From assembly GCA_030528765.1 (NCBI GenBank), contig JAUMYD010000085.1:2668-7747 (forward strand): a DNA stretch of 5,080 nucleotides, read 5' to 3'. The first letter of the stretch is position 1. The number at the start of each line of letters is the position of its first letter. The position numbers and the translations under genes were made by a program. The notes below the pieces were generated by a model that saw nothing but the letters and a program-made list of their open reading frames with translations, was not told the DNA's origin and did not search any database. This document shows, in pieces, positions 1 to 5,044 of the stretch. The stretch is from Bacillota bacterium (GTDB taxonomy: Bacteria; Bacillota; Dehalobacteriia; UBA4068).

Positions 1-671
1 TGGACTATGTAAAACGATTTACCCGCCTGCTCTGGGGCCTGCTCCTCTGCTCGCTGGGGATCTATATGGCCATTCAGGCCAATATCGGCCTTGCCCCCTG
101 GGATGCCTTCAGCATGGGGCTTTCCTATGTCACCAACATCAGCTATGGGGATGCCTCCATCTATACGGGCCTGGTCATCATCGCCATCGATCTGCTCCTG
201 CGGGAGAAGATCGGCTTCGGCACCCTGCTGAACACCATTCTCATCGGGAAAATGGTGGACCTGCTGGAATATGTGGATCTCATCCCCCTGCTGGATAATT
301 TCTGGTGGGGGCTGGCTCTGCTGCTGCTGGGCCAGGGCATCATGTGCGTGGGTGCGCATTATTACATCAGTGCGGCCATGGGCTGCGGCCCCCGGGATTC
401 CCTCATGGTGGCTATGGGGAAACGGGTGAAACGCATCCCCGTAGGGCTGGTGCGCATCTTCATCGAAGGCAGCGCCCTGCTCTGTGGCTGGCTTATGGGG
501 GCGAAGGTGGGCCTGGGAACGCTCATCGCCGCTGTAGGCGTGGGCTTCATCCTGGAGCTGGTTTTCCGTCTTTACCGCTTCGATGTGAAGGCAGTGCGGC
601 ATGAAAGCTTTCTGGATACGCTGCGGAACTGGGGCCTGCTGAAGAAAAGCCCCTCCGCATCCGAGGAATAA
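1..671 (+). CDS. YczE/YitT-like integral membrane protein (5' end at or just beyond window edge)
   Basis: The frame is open from the left edge (first full codon GAC at 3) to TAA at 669-671, giving 222 visible residues. An internal ATG at 66 would cut into the first membrane helix, so it is not the likely start. Bases 1-2 are TG directly before GAC, so the start codon may be split by the edge, giving a protein beginning Met-Asp-Tyr-Val-Lys. About five to six hydrophobic segments are visible (roughly residues 8-26, 50-66, 70-90, 98-118, 134-155 and 157-180). The early Ala-Asn-Ile-Gly-Leu-Ala-Pro-Trp-Asp stretch and the central GCGPRDSLM motif, followed by VGLVRIFIEG, match the YczE/YyaS membrane family. 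Those proteins sit in the cytoplasmic membrane and their transported substrate or role is not established. The C-terminal tail from about residue 185 is polar and probably cytoplasmic. A strong terminator follows, so the transcription unit ends here. The family call is firm; the function is unknown. Confidence 0.85.
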   Translation, partial: DYVKRFTRLLWGLLLCSLGIYMAIQANIGLAPWDAFSMGLSYVTNISYGDASIYTGLVIIAIDLLLREKIGFGTLLNTILIGKMVDLLEYVDLIPLLDNFWWGLALLLLGQGIMCVGAHYYISAAMGCGPRDSLMVAMGKRVKRIPVGLVRIFIEGSALLCGWLMGAKVGLGTLIAAVGVGFILELVFRLYRFDVKAVRHESFLDTLRNWGLLKKSPSASEE

Positions 672-699
672 GCCCACCACCCGAGCACACACCGGAAGC

Positions 700-735
700 A
701 AAAAGCTGCAGTTCACTCCGCTGCAGCTTTTTCTT
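700..735 (+). terminator. Rho-independent terminator of the YczE-like gene
   Basis: A perfect 12-bp inverted repeat: AAAAAGCTGCAG at 700-711 pairs with CTGCAGCTTTTT at 721-732 around a 9-nt loop (712-720). The right arm runs into a T-rich tail (TTTTTCTT), which serves as the U-tract. The left arm begins with A residues, so the structure could also work on the opposite strand. It lies 28 nt after the TAA at 669-671 and separates the first gene from the promoter downstream. Confidence 0.9.
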
Positions 736-803
736 AATCTGTTTGCTTTTCTCCGCTCCCGCAGCCCTCCCCCGCCGCAGGACGGAGCATGCGGATTTTA
801 TTC

Positions 804-832
804 TTTTCTTTCCCCATGTTTTCTGCTATAAT
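804..832 (+). promoter_or_regulatory. Extended -10 sigma-A-type promoter for the membrane protein / ABC-F operon
   Basis: TGCTATAAT at 824-832 is a consensus TATAAT preceded by the extended -10 TGn element. The -35 region at the proper distance (about 804-809, TTTTCT) matches TTGACA poorly, so the promoter would rely on its extended -10. The surrounding 797-835 stretch is notably AT-rich in an otherwise GC-rich window. Transcription would begin near 838-841, leaving a leader of about 100 nt before the ATG at 942. Confidence 0.65.
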
Positions 833-859
833 AAAGAATGTATCTTTATGTGCCGGGAT

Positions 860-920
860 GGGGCTTTTCCGCTCTGCCCCCTCATAAATCTGCAAGAGGC
901 AAAAGCCCGCTTCTGCGGGC
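860..920 (+). promoter_or_regulatory. Structured 5' leader of the operon (two small hairpins)
   Basis: Two short hairpins lie between the predicted transcription start and the ribosome binding site. GGGGC (860-864) can pair with GCCCC (876-880) around an 11-nt loop. GCCCGC (905-910) pairs with GCGGGC (915-920) around TTCT, ending only 6 nt before the A/G-rich Shine-Dalgarno. Neither is followed by a T-run on the plus strand. Read on the minus strand, the second one is followed by TTTT (904-901) and would look like a weak terminator. I do not recognise a known riboswitch class, and a regulatory role is only a possibility. Confidence 0.3.
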
Positions 921-926
921 ATTCCG

Positions 927-933
927 AAAGGAG
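927..933 (+). promoter_or_regulatory. Ribosome binding site fixing the ATG at 942
   Basis: AAAGGAG at 927-933 is a good anti-16S match, 8 nt before the ATG at 942. It selects this start and rules out the upstream open frames that run through the leader. Confidence 0.8.
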
Positions 934-941
934 CGTTTTCT

Positions 942-1379
942 ATGCAATTCTACGCGGATCTGGCACTTGTGCTCATCATCACCCTCTTCATGCTGATGCA
1001 GTGGTTTCTTTCCCTGCGCCCCGGCCGGGGCTGGGGTCTGGTCATGCCCCTGGTCTTTCTGGTGATGCTGATCTTCTGCCAGCTGCAGTGCATCAATGAT
1101 ATCTTCAGCTTTCTGGAGCCGAAGCTGGGCATCGTTTTCAACGATACCGCCTATGCCAGCTATACGAATATCTCCCTGATCGGCCTGGGCATCTCCCTGG
1201 CCCTCTATGGCCTGGGCTGCTGGTATCTCCATTCCAAGCGGAAATATCTGGCCAGAAGGAAGGCCCAGCGCCTGGCTGCAAAACGGGCTGCTCTGGCCCG
1301 GGAGCAGGAGAAATCCTTCCATAAAGCAGCGATAGACGGGGATTTTTCCTCTGTTTTTAATTCACCCAAGGGGGAATAA
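942..1379 (+). CDS. Small three-helix membrane protein of unknown function
   Basis: A 145-aa protein that I do not recognise. It has three hydrophobic segments (about residues 5-24, 32-50 and 76-96). A short RPGRG loop lies between the first two. Between the second and third is a roughly 25-residue segment with acidic, amide and aromatic residues (around 51-75). After the third helix comes a strongly basic region (about 98-120, rich in Lys, Arg and Ala) and a polar C-terminus. By the positive-inside rule the N-terminus faces out and the basic tail lies in the cytoplasm. There is no signal-peptide cleavage site, lipobox or catalytic motif. The start is well supported by AAAGGAG 8 nt upstream. 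The stop at 1377-1379 lies 6 nt before the ABC-F start, so the two genes are almost certainly co-transcribed from the promoter at 824-832. The gene is credible because of its promoter, ribosome binding site, membrane pattern and tight spacing. Its function is unknown. Confidence 0.8.
   Translation: MQFYADLALVLIITLFMLMQWFLSLRPGRGWGLVMPLVFLVMLIFCQLQCINDIFSFLEPKLGIVFNDTAYASYTNISLIGLGISLALYGLGCWYLHSKRKYLARRKAQRLAAKRAALAREQEKSFHKAAIDGDFSSVFNSPKGE
1368..1374 (+). promoter_or_regulatory. Ribosome binding site of the ABC-F gene
   Basis: AAGGGGG at 1368-1374 lies 11 nt before the ATG at 1386 and inside the last codons of the upstream gene. It is slightly long-spaced and imperfect. The overlap implies that ribosomes finishing the upstream gene at 1379 could re-initiate at 1386, a form of translational coupling. 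Confidence 0.5.
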
Positions 1380-1385
1380 GCCGGC

Positions 1386-3302
1386 ATGCAGCTGCTCACC
1401 GCCCATGATCTTTCCTTATCCTTCCACACACGGGAGGTTTTTTCCCATGCCTCTTTCGGGGTAGAAAACGGCGCTCACATCGGTCTGGTAGGGGCGAACG
1501 GCTGCGGGAAAACCTCTCTTTTTCGTATACTCAGCGGGGAGCTGCGCCCGGATTCCGGCAGCATCGCCCTTTCCCGGGAGGCCCGGCTGGCCTATATGGA
1601 GCAATTCCTGGCAGCGGAAGAGGACGAAAGCCTGCAATCCGCCGTGATGCGGGTCTTTTCCCATCTGCAGGCCATGGAACGCCAGCTGGAGGAGGTGAAC
1701 GCCCGTCTGGAGCGCTCCGTAAACCCCACCCAGGCCATGCTGGAGGAGCAGCATCGCCTGCAGGAACGCTATGGGGATCAGGGCGGCTATACCTATAAAG
1801 CCAGGCTTCGCTCCACCCTGCTGGGTCTGGGCTTCTCCGAAGCGGATCTGCTGCTGCCCATCTCCGCACTGAGCGGCGGCCAGCGCTCCCGCGCAGCACT
1901 GGCTAAAGTACTGCTGGCCGATGCCAATCTGCTGCTGCTGGACGAGCCCACCAACCACCTGGATATTCAGGGGGTGGAGTGGCTGGAAAGCTTCCTTTCT
2001 TCCTACAAGGGCGGCTTCATTCTTATCTCCCATGACCGCTATTTCCTGGATCGGGTCACCACGGAGACCTGGGCCATGCACCACCAGCGGCTGCACTGCT
2101 ATAAAGGGAATTATTCTGCCCACCTGTCCCAGCGGGATACAGATGAGGAAAGCATCCGCCGCCGCTATGAGAACCAAAGCCGGGAGATCAAGCGCATCCA
2201 GGGCATCATCGAGCAGCAGCGCCGCTTTAATCAGGAGCGGAACTATATCACCATCGCCAGCAAGCAGAAGCAGCTGGAACGCCTGCAGGCAGAGCTGGTG
2301 ATCCCGGAAAACAAGGAGCGCAGCCTGCGCTTTCGCTTCAATGTGCCGCCCCCCGGCGGCAACGACGTTCTGGAGCTGAACCAGATCGAAAAAAGCTTTG
2401 ACGGCCGCCGCATCTTCCGCGGCGCGGATCTGCGCCTCTCCAAGGGGGAGCGGGTCTTTCTGCTGGGGGCGAACGGCTGCGGCAAATCCACCCTGATGAA
2501 GATGATCGCCGGACGCCTCTCCCCGGATCGGGGCATGCTGCGCCTGGGCGTGAACATCCACTGCGCTTATTATGACCAGCTCCACGACCATATGACCGGC
2601 CCCGGCAGCATTCTGGAATATTTCACGAACCGCTACCCCCGCCTTACCCAGACGGAGATCCGTACCATGCTGGGCAGCTTTCTCTTCTCCGGGGATGCGG
2701 TGGAAAAAAGCCTGGGCAGCCTCTCCGGCGGGGAAAAGGCCCGCCTGACCCTGATGGAGCTGCTGCTGGCTCCTGCCAATTTCCTGCTGCTGGACGAGCC
2801 CACCAATCATCTGGATATCGCCAGCATGGAGGCGGTGGAGCAGGCCCTGCTGGATTACCCCGGCACCATTTTGGCAGTCTCCCATGATCGCTACCTTATC
2901 AATAAGCTGGCAGACCGGGTCTATTTCATGACGGAAAAGGGCCTGCAGGAGACTCTGGGGAACTACGATGATTATCTGGAACGGCAGGCCCGGGCCGGGC
3001 AGGCCGCGCCGGAAAACATCCCCGAGCCCGGGCCGACTCCGAAGCCGGCCCCTGCCAAAGGCGGAGAGGATTACCGCCGCCGCAAAGAGGAACAGGCTGC
3101 TGCCCGCAAGGAACAGAAACGCCGGGAAAAGCTGGAAACAGAGATCTCCAACATGGAAGCGGAGCTGGATCAGCTCAGCTGCCAACTGAATGATCCTGCT
3201 CTGAGTGCGGATTATCAGCGCCTGATGGAGCTGGCCCGGAAGCAGGAGCAGCTGGAAAACGAGCTGCTGGAAAAGATGGAGGAGCTGGAAGCCATGGGCT
3301 GA
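1386..3302 (+). CDS. ABC-F family ATPase (YdiF/Uup-type, ribosome-associated)
   Basis: A 638-aa soluble protein with two ABC ATPase domains and no transmembrane segment, the hallmark of ABC-F proteins. Family members bind the ribosomal E site and act on stalled or antibiotic-bound ribosomes. Domain 1: Walker A GANGCGKT (36-43), Q-loop Gln73, a charged helical insertion (about 95-135), signature LSGGQ (162-166), Walker B LLLLDEP with catalytic Glu187, and switch SHDR (215-218). The charged linker at about 240-315 corresponds to the P-site tRNA interaction motif. Domain 2: Walker A GANGCGKS (361-368), Q-loop Gln398, LSGGE (446-450), Walker B with Glu471, and SHDR (499-502). A Pro-rich spacer (541-557) leads to a C-terminal helical hairpin (about 562-637, turn near NDPALSADY), as in Uup and YdiF. 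All catalytic residues are intact and the length is normal for that subgroup. Whether it is a housekeeping translation factor or an antibiotic-resistance protein cannot be told from sequence; the lack of mobile context favours housekeeping. Confidence 0.95.
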   Translation: MQLLTAHDLSLSFHTREVFSHASFGVENGAHIGLVGANGCGKTSLFRILSGELRPDSGSIALSREARLAYMEQFLAAEEDESLQSAVMRVFSHLQAMERQLEEVNARLERSVNPTQAMLEEQHRLQERYGDQGGYTYKARLRSTLLGLGFSEADLLLPISALSGGQRSRAALAKVLLADANLLLLDEPTNHLDIQGVEWLESFLSSYKGGFILISHDRYFLDRVTTETWAMHHQRLHCYKGNYSAHLSQRDTDEESIRRRYENQSREIKRIQGIIEQQRRFNQERNYITIASKQKQLERLQAELVIPENKERSLRFRFNVPPPGGNDVLELNQIEKSFDGRRIFRGADLRLSKGERVFLLGANGCGKSTLMKMIAGRLSPDRGMLRLGVNIHCAYYDQLHDHMTGPGSILEYFTNRYPRLTQTEIRTMLGSFLFSGDAVEKSLGSLSGGEKARLTLMELLLAPANFLLLDEPTNHLDIASMEAVEQALLDYPGTILAVSHDRYLINKLADRVYFMTEKGLQETLGNYDDYLERQARAGQAAPENIPEPGPTPKPAPAKGGEDYRRRKEEQAAARKEQKRREKLETEISNMEAELDQLSCQLNDPALSADYQRLMELARKQEQLENELLEKMEELEAMG

Positions 3303-3319
3303 GCCGCGGCCCAAATACC

Positions 3320-3352
3320 AAAGTTCTTCGTGCCCCTTTTTTCAAAAAGGGG
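3320..3352 (+). repeat. Intergenic hairpin repeat, copy 1
   Basis: The leader AAAGTTCTTCGT (3320-3331) is followed by a hairpin: CCCCTTTT (3333-3340) pairs with AAAAGGGG (3345-3352) around the loop TTCA (3341-3344). The same leader (one base different) and the same TTCA loop recur at 5043-5080 with a different but still fully paired stem. The element begins 17 nt after the ABC-F stop. No T-run follows the stem on either strand, so it is not a canonical intrinsic terminator. Confidence 0.65.
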
Positions 3353-3354
3353 AA

Positions 3355-3387
3355 TCCCGAGGCCAAAGCAGCTGCTTTTTTCCGGGA
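3355..3387 (+). terminator. Weak terminator-like structure after the ABC-F gene
   Basis: A palindrome, AAAGCAGCTGCTTT (3365-3378), continues into further T residues (six T in total, 3376-3381). As a hairpin it gives a 5-bp stem with an AGCT loop. It is nested inside TCCCG (3355-3359) pairing with CGGGA (3383-3387). The short stem makes it much weaker than the terminators at 700-735 and 4129-4159. It is the best candidate for ending the ABC-F transcript, possibly together with the hairpin repeat just upstream. Confidence 0.35.
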
Positions 3388-3430
3388 ATCGGAGAAAAAC
3401 AATCTTCCAAAAGGAAAAGCTGTTTCTCTG

Positions 3431-3449
3431 TAGAATATAGGCATAGAAT
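3431..3449 (+). promoter_or_regulatory. Tentative promoter region for the phosphatidyltransferase gene
   Basis: Two TAGAAT hexamers (3431-3436 and 3444-3449), 13 nt apart, resemble -10 boxes within the most AT-rich part of this gap (about 3391-3470). No good TTGACA-like box lies 16-18 nt upstream of either. A promoter is expected somewhere here because the gene follows a 221-nt gap and a terminator-like structure. The exact location is uncertain. Confidence 0.25.
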
Positions 3450-3470
3450 GCTGTAAAAGCTCATTTTTCC

Positions 3471-3497
3471 GGATCCCCGTCTTCCTGCCGGGGGTCC
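3471..3497 (+). promoter_or_regulatory. Strong hairpin in the leader of the phosphatidyltransferase gene
   Basis: GGATCCCCG (3471-3479) pairs with CGGGGGTCC (3489-3497) over 9 bp, with one T-G wobble, around the 9-nt loop TCTTCCTGC. No T-run follows on the plus strand. On the minus strand the stem is followed by GGAAAAATG, which gives no U-tract either. It ends 16 nt before the GAGGTG ribosome binding site, so it could influence translation or mRNA stability. Confidence 0.4.
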
Positions 3498-3513
3498 TCA
3501 TTGCTGTGGAGCC

Positions 3514-3519
3514 GAGGTG
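3514..3519 (+). promoter_or_regulatory. Ribosome binding site deciding the start at 3524
   Basis: GAGGTG at 3514-3519 matches the anti-Shine-Dalgarno and sits 4 nt before the ATG at 3524. A GTG at 3506 is in frame and would add six residues (MEPRCL), but it has no purine-rich site at proper distance. The ATG start also puts Met-Lys-Lys at the N-terminus. Confidence 0.6.
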
Positions 3520-3523
3520 CCTT

Positions 3524-4120
3524 ATGAAAAAGAGCAAACTTGACCTGAAGCGTTATGCGCTGAAGGATAATTTTTCCATCCCGAATCTGATCTCCCTTTT
3601 CCGACTGCTGCTGGTTCCCTTCATCATGTGGAGCTATTTCGTGGGCAAGCCCTATCTTGCAGTGGTGCTGATCGTTATTTCCGGCATCAGCGATGGTGTG
3701 GACGGCTATATCGCCCGCCGTTTTAACCAAAAAACCGAGCTGGGGAAGGTCATGGATCCGCTGGCAGATAAAGTCACCCAGCTGGCTGTGGCCGCCATTC
3801 TCTGCTTCGTTCACCCCTCCATCATCCCCATGCTGGCCTGCCTGCTGGCAAAAGAGCTGGTCACGGTGTTCATGGGCCTGCGCATGATGCGGGAAGGTTT
3901 GCCCATCATCCCCGCCAAGTGGTACGGGAAGGCTTCCACCATCGCCTTTTATGTGGGCGTAGTAGCCATTATGCTCTTCTCCCCCTTCCTGGGGAATATT
4001 GGCGTTGCCATCCTCTCCGGCATCGTATCCCTGCTGCTCCTGATCGCGACAGTAGGCTACTGGCGGGAATTTGACCGCCTGACCAAAGAAGCAAGAGCCG
4101 CTGCCAAAAGCAAAGAATAA
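3524..4120 (+). CDS. CDP-alcohol phosphatidyltransferase family protein (PgsA-like)
   Basis: A 198-aa integral membrane enzyme. It carries the complete CDP-alcohol phosphotransferase signature D-x2-D-G-x2-A-R-x8-G-x3-D-x3-D: Asp57, Asp60, Gly61, Ala64, Arg65, Gly74, Asp78 and Asp82. These aspartates bind the metal and CDP moiety in the family. SIPNLISLFR (about 18-27) matches the usual N-terminal PN-x-(I/L)-(S/T)-x-x-R element, and about six hydrophobic segments follow. Members move a phosphatidyl group from CDP-diacylglycerol to an alcohol at the cytoplasmic membrane. The size best fits the PgsA group (glycerol-3-phosphate acceptor, giving phosphatidylglycerol phosphate). The SDGVDGYIARRF core and the KELVTVFMGLRMM segment differ somewhat from classical PgsA, so a paralogue or a cardiolipin-synthase-like acceptor preference remains possible. 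For that reason I give no symbol. A terminator follows 8 nt after the stop, then pgeF. Confidence 0.9.
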   Translation: MKKSKLDLKRYALKDNFSIPNLISLFRLLLVPFIMWSYFVGKPYLAVVLIVISGISDGVDGYIARRFNQKTELGKVMDPLADKVTQLAVAAILCFVHPSIIPMLACLLAKELVTVFMGLRMMREGLPIIPAKWYGKASTIAFYVGVVAIMLFSPFLGNIGVAILSGIVSLLLLIATVGYWREFDRLTKEARAAAKSKE

Positions 4121-4128
4121 GCAAATGC

Positions 4129-4159
4129 AAAGCCAGGGCTTCCCTGGCTTTTGTTTCTT
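4129..4159 (+). terminator. Rho-independent terminator between the phosphatidyltransferase gene and pgeF
   Basis: AAAGCCAGGG (4129-4138) pairs perfectly with CCCTGGCTTT (4142-4151) over 10 bp with a tight CTT loop. The right arm runs into a T-rich tail (TTTTGTTTCTT, 4149-4159). It begins 8 nt after the TAA at 4118-4120. The pgeF ribosome binding site comes only about 16 nt after the T-tail, so this terminator sits between closely spaced co-oriented genes. Confidence 0.85.
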
Positions 4160-4174
4160 CCCGCAGAAAAGATC

Positions 4175-4182
4175 AGGAGGTG
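4175..4182 (+). promoter_or_regulatory. Near-perfect Shine-Dalgarno of pgeF, pointing to a CTG start at 4190
   Basis: AGGAGGTG at 4175-4182 is an eight-base match to the 16S anti-Shine-Dalgarno. No ATG, GTG or TTG in the pgeF frame lies at a working distance downstream. In frame are ATT at 4184 (3 nt after AGGAGG, too close) and CTG at 4190 (9 nt after AGGAGG, suitable). The only upstream in-frame standard codon, TTG at 4151, overlaps the terminator's T-tail and has no free ribosome binding site. Confidence 0.7.
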
Positions 4183-4189
4183 GATTCCT

Positions 4190-5044
4190 CTGCATAATTC
4201 ATATTTTCCGGAAACAGAGCAGATCCGCGGGCATCTCAGCCCGGAGGGGCTGCTCTGGTATGATTTCCCCATCTTTGATCCCTTTCGGGAGGATTTTATC
4301 GCCGGCTTTTCCAGCTGCCGCGGCGGCGGCGGCAAAGGGCTGGATCTGAACCCGAAGCTGGAGGATCGCGCCCTGCTGCGGGAAAACTGCAGCCGCTTCT
4401 GCCGGGCTTTGGGCATCCCCCTGGAAAGAATAGTCTTTTCCCGGCAGACCCATACCACAAACCTGCTGGAGGTGGACCAGCAGCATGCCGGGCAGGGGCT
4501 GGATCGGCCCAGAGAATTCCAGGATATCGACGGCCTGCTCACCCGCACAGAGGAGCTGCCCCTTTTCACCTTTTATGCAGACTGCTGCCCCCTGCTCTTT
4601 TACGCAGCGGATCAGCGCATCGCCGCCGCCGCCCACGCAGGCTGGCGGGGGACCGTGGCGGATATGGCCGGCTGCATGCTGCGCCGTCTGCAGAGCCTGG
4701 GGGCAAAGCCCCGGGCTATTTATGCGGCCATTGGCCCCTCTGCCGGGCCCTGCTGCTACCAGATAGATGAGGGGACCGCTGCCCACTTCCGCAGCATCGA
4801 TGCTTCTACCCTGCGGCCCGATCCTGCGGCACCGGGGAAATTCCTGGCTGATCTCTGGCAGGCAAACTTCCTGCTGCTCCGCCGTGCGGGGCTGCCGGAA
4901 CAGAATATTGCCATCTCCCGCCTCTGCACCATCTGCAATCCGGACAGCTTCTATTCCTACCGCGTACAGGGGAATGCCCGGGGGACCCTGGCCGCTGCCG
5001 TTATGCTGCGCCGCCCTTGCTCTACGCCGCAGCCCAAACGCTAA
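4190..5044 (+). CDS. pgeF: Peptidoglycan editing factor PgeF (YfiH / DUF152 family)
   Basis: With the CTG start the product is 284 aa (297 aa if TTG at 4151 were used), close to usual family length. The zinc-ligand residues are all present: His88 in RQTHTT (the usual QxH motif), Cys132 in YADCCPLLFY, and His149 in AAHAGWRGT. The C-terminal half shows IGPSAGPCCYQID (181-193), DLWQAN (221-226), the LCTICN motif (245-250) and FYSYR (254-258). In E. coli this family is a cytoplasmic amidase that removes L-Ser misplaced at the first peptide position of UDP-MurNAc precursors. Older annotations call it a multicopper polyphenol oxidase or laccase. The region after GFSS (39-42) is unusual: a four-glycine run (45-48, encoded by a CGG-type repeat near 4320-4333) stands where relatives usually have an STR-x-GG-x-S motif. 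No promoter is visible between the preceding terminator and the ribosome binding site, so expression probably depends on read-through or an upstream internal promoter. Confidence 0.9.
   Translation: MHNSYFPETEQIRGHLSPEGLLWYDFPIFDPFREDFIAGFSSCRGGGGKGLDLNPKLEDRALLRENCSRFCRALGIPLERIVFSRQTHTTNLLEVDQQHAGQGLDRPREFQDIDGLLTRTEELPLFTFYADCCPLLFYAADQRIAAAAHAGWRGTVADMAGCMLRRLQSLGAKPRAIYAAIGPSAGPCCYQIDEGTAAHFRSIDASTLRPDPAAPGKFLADLWQANFLLLRRAGLPEQNIAISRLCTICNPDSFYSYRVQGNARGTLAAAVMLRRPCSTPQPKR

Noticed and set aside
66..68. ATG at 66 as the true start of the YczE-like gene
   Set aside because: The frame continues to the window edge with a positively charged start and a hydrophobic helix typical of the family. 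Starting at 66 would remove most of the first membrane segment.
905..920. Hairpin read as an intrinsic terminator inside the operon leader
   Set aside because: On the plus strand the 6-bp stem is followed by ATTCCGAAAGG, not a T-run. Only the minus-strand reading gives TTTT, and no minus-strand gene ends there.
743..1099. A plus-strand open frame through the promoter and leader, overlapping the 942-1379 gene
   Set aside because: It crosses the predicted promoter, has no ribosome binding site, and overlaps the better-supported membrane protein in another frame.
1416..3314. A 632-codon open frame on the minus strand opposite the ABC-F gene
   Set aside because: It mirrors the ABC-F gene almost exactly. 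Its translation is low-complexity (rich in Gln, Ala, Gly and Leu) with no recognisable domain. The opposite strand holds an intact protein with all family motifs, and the open frame is a by-product of its GC-rich third codon positions.
3506..3523. GTG at 3506 as the start of the phosphatidyltransferase
   Set aside because: No Shine-Dalgarno lies at a working distance, whereas ATG at 3524 has GAGGTG just upstream. The six extra residues are not needed for the family fold.
4139..4159. TTG at 4151 as the start of pgeF
   Set aside because: The codon is part of the terminator's right arm and T-tail. The only purine-rich sequence upstream (AGGG, 4135-4138) is inside the stem, and the excellent Shine-Dalgarno lies downstream at 4175.
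3461..4195. A 244-codon open frame on the minus strand opposite the phosphatidyltransferase gene
   Set aside because: It spans the terminator and the leader hairpin, gives a His/Gln/Asp-rich product without domains, and lies opposite a gene with a complete catalytic signature.
4199..4786. A 195-codon open frame on the minus strand opposite pgeF
   Set aside because: It is antisense to the conserved PgeF frame, with no family motif; its open length is explained by codon bias of pgeF.
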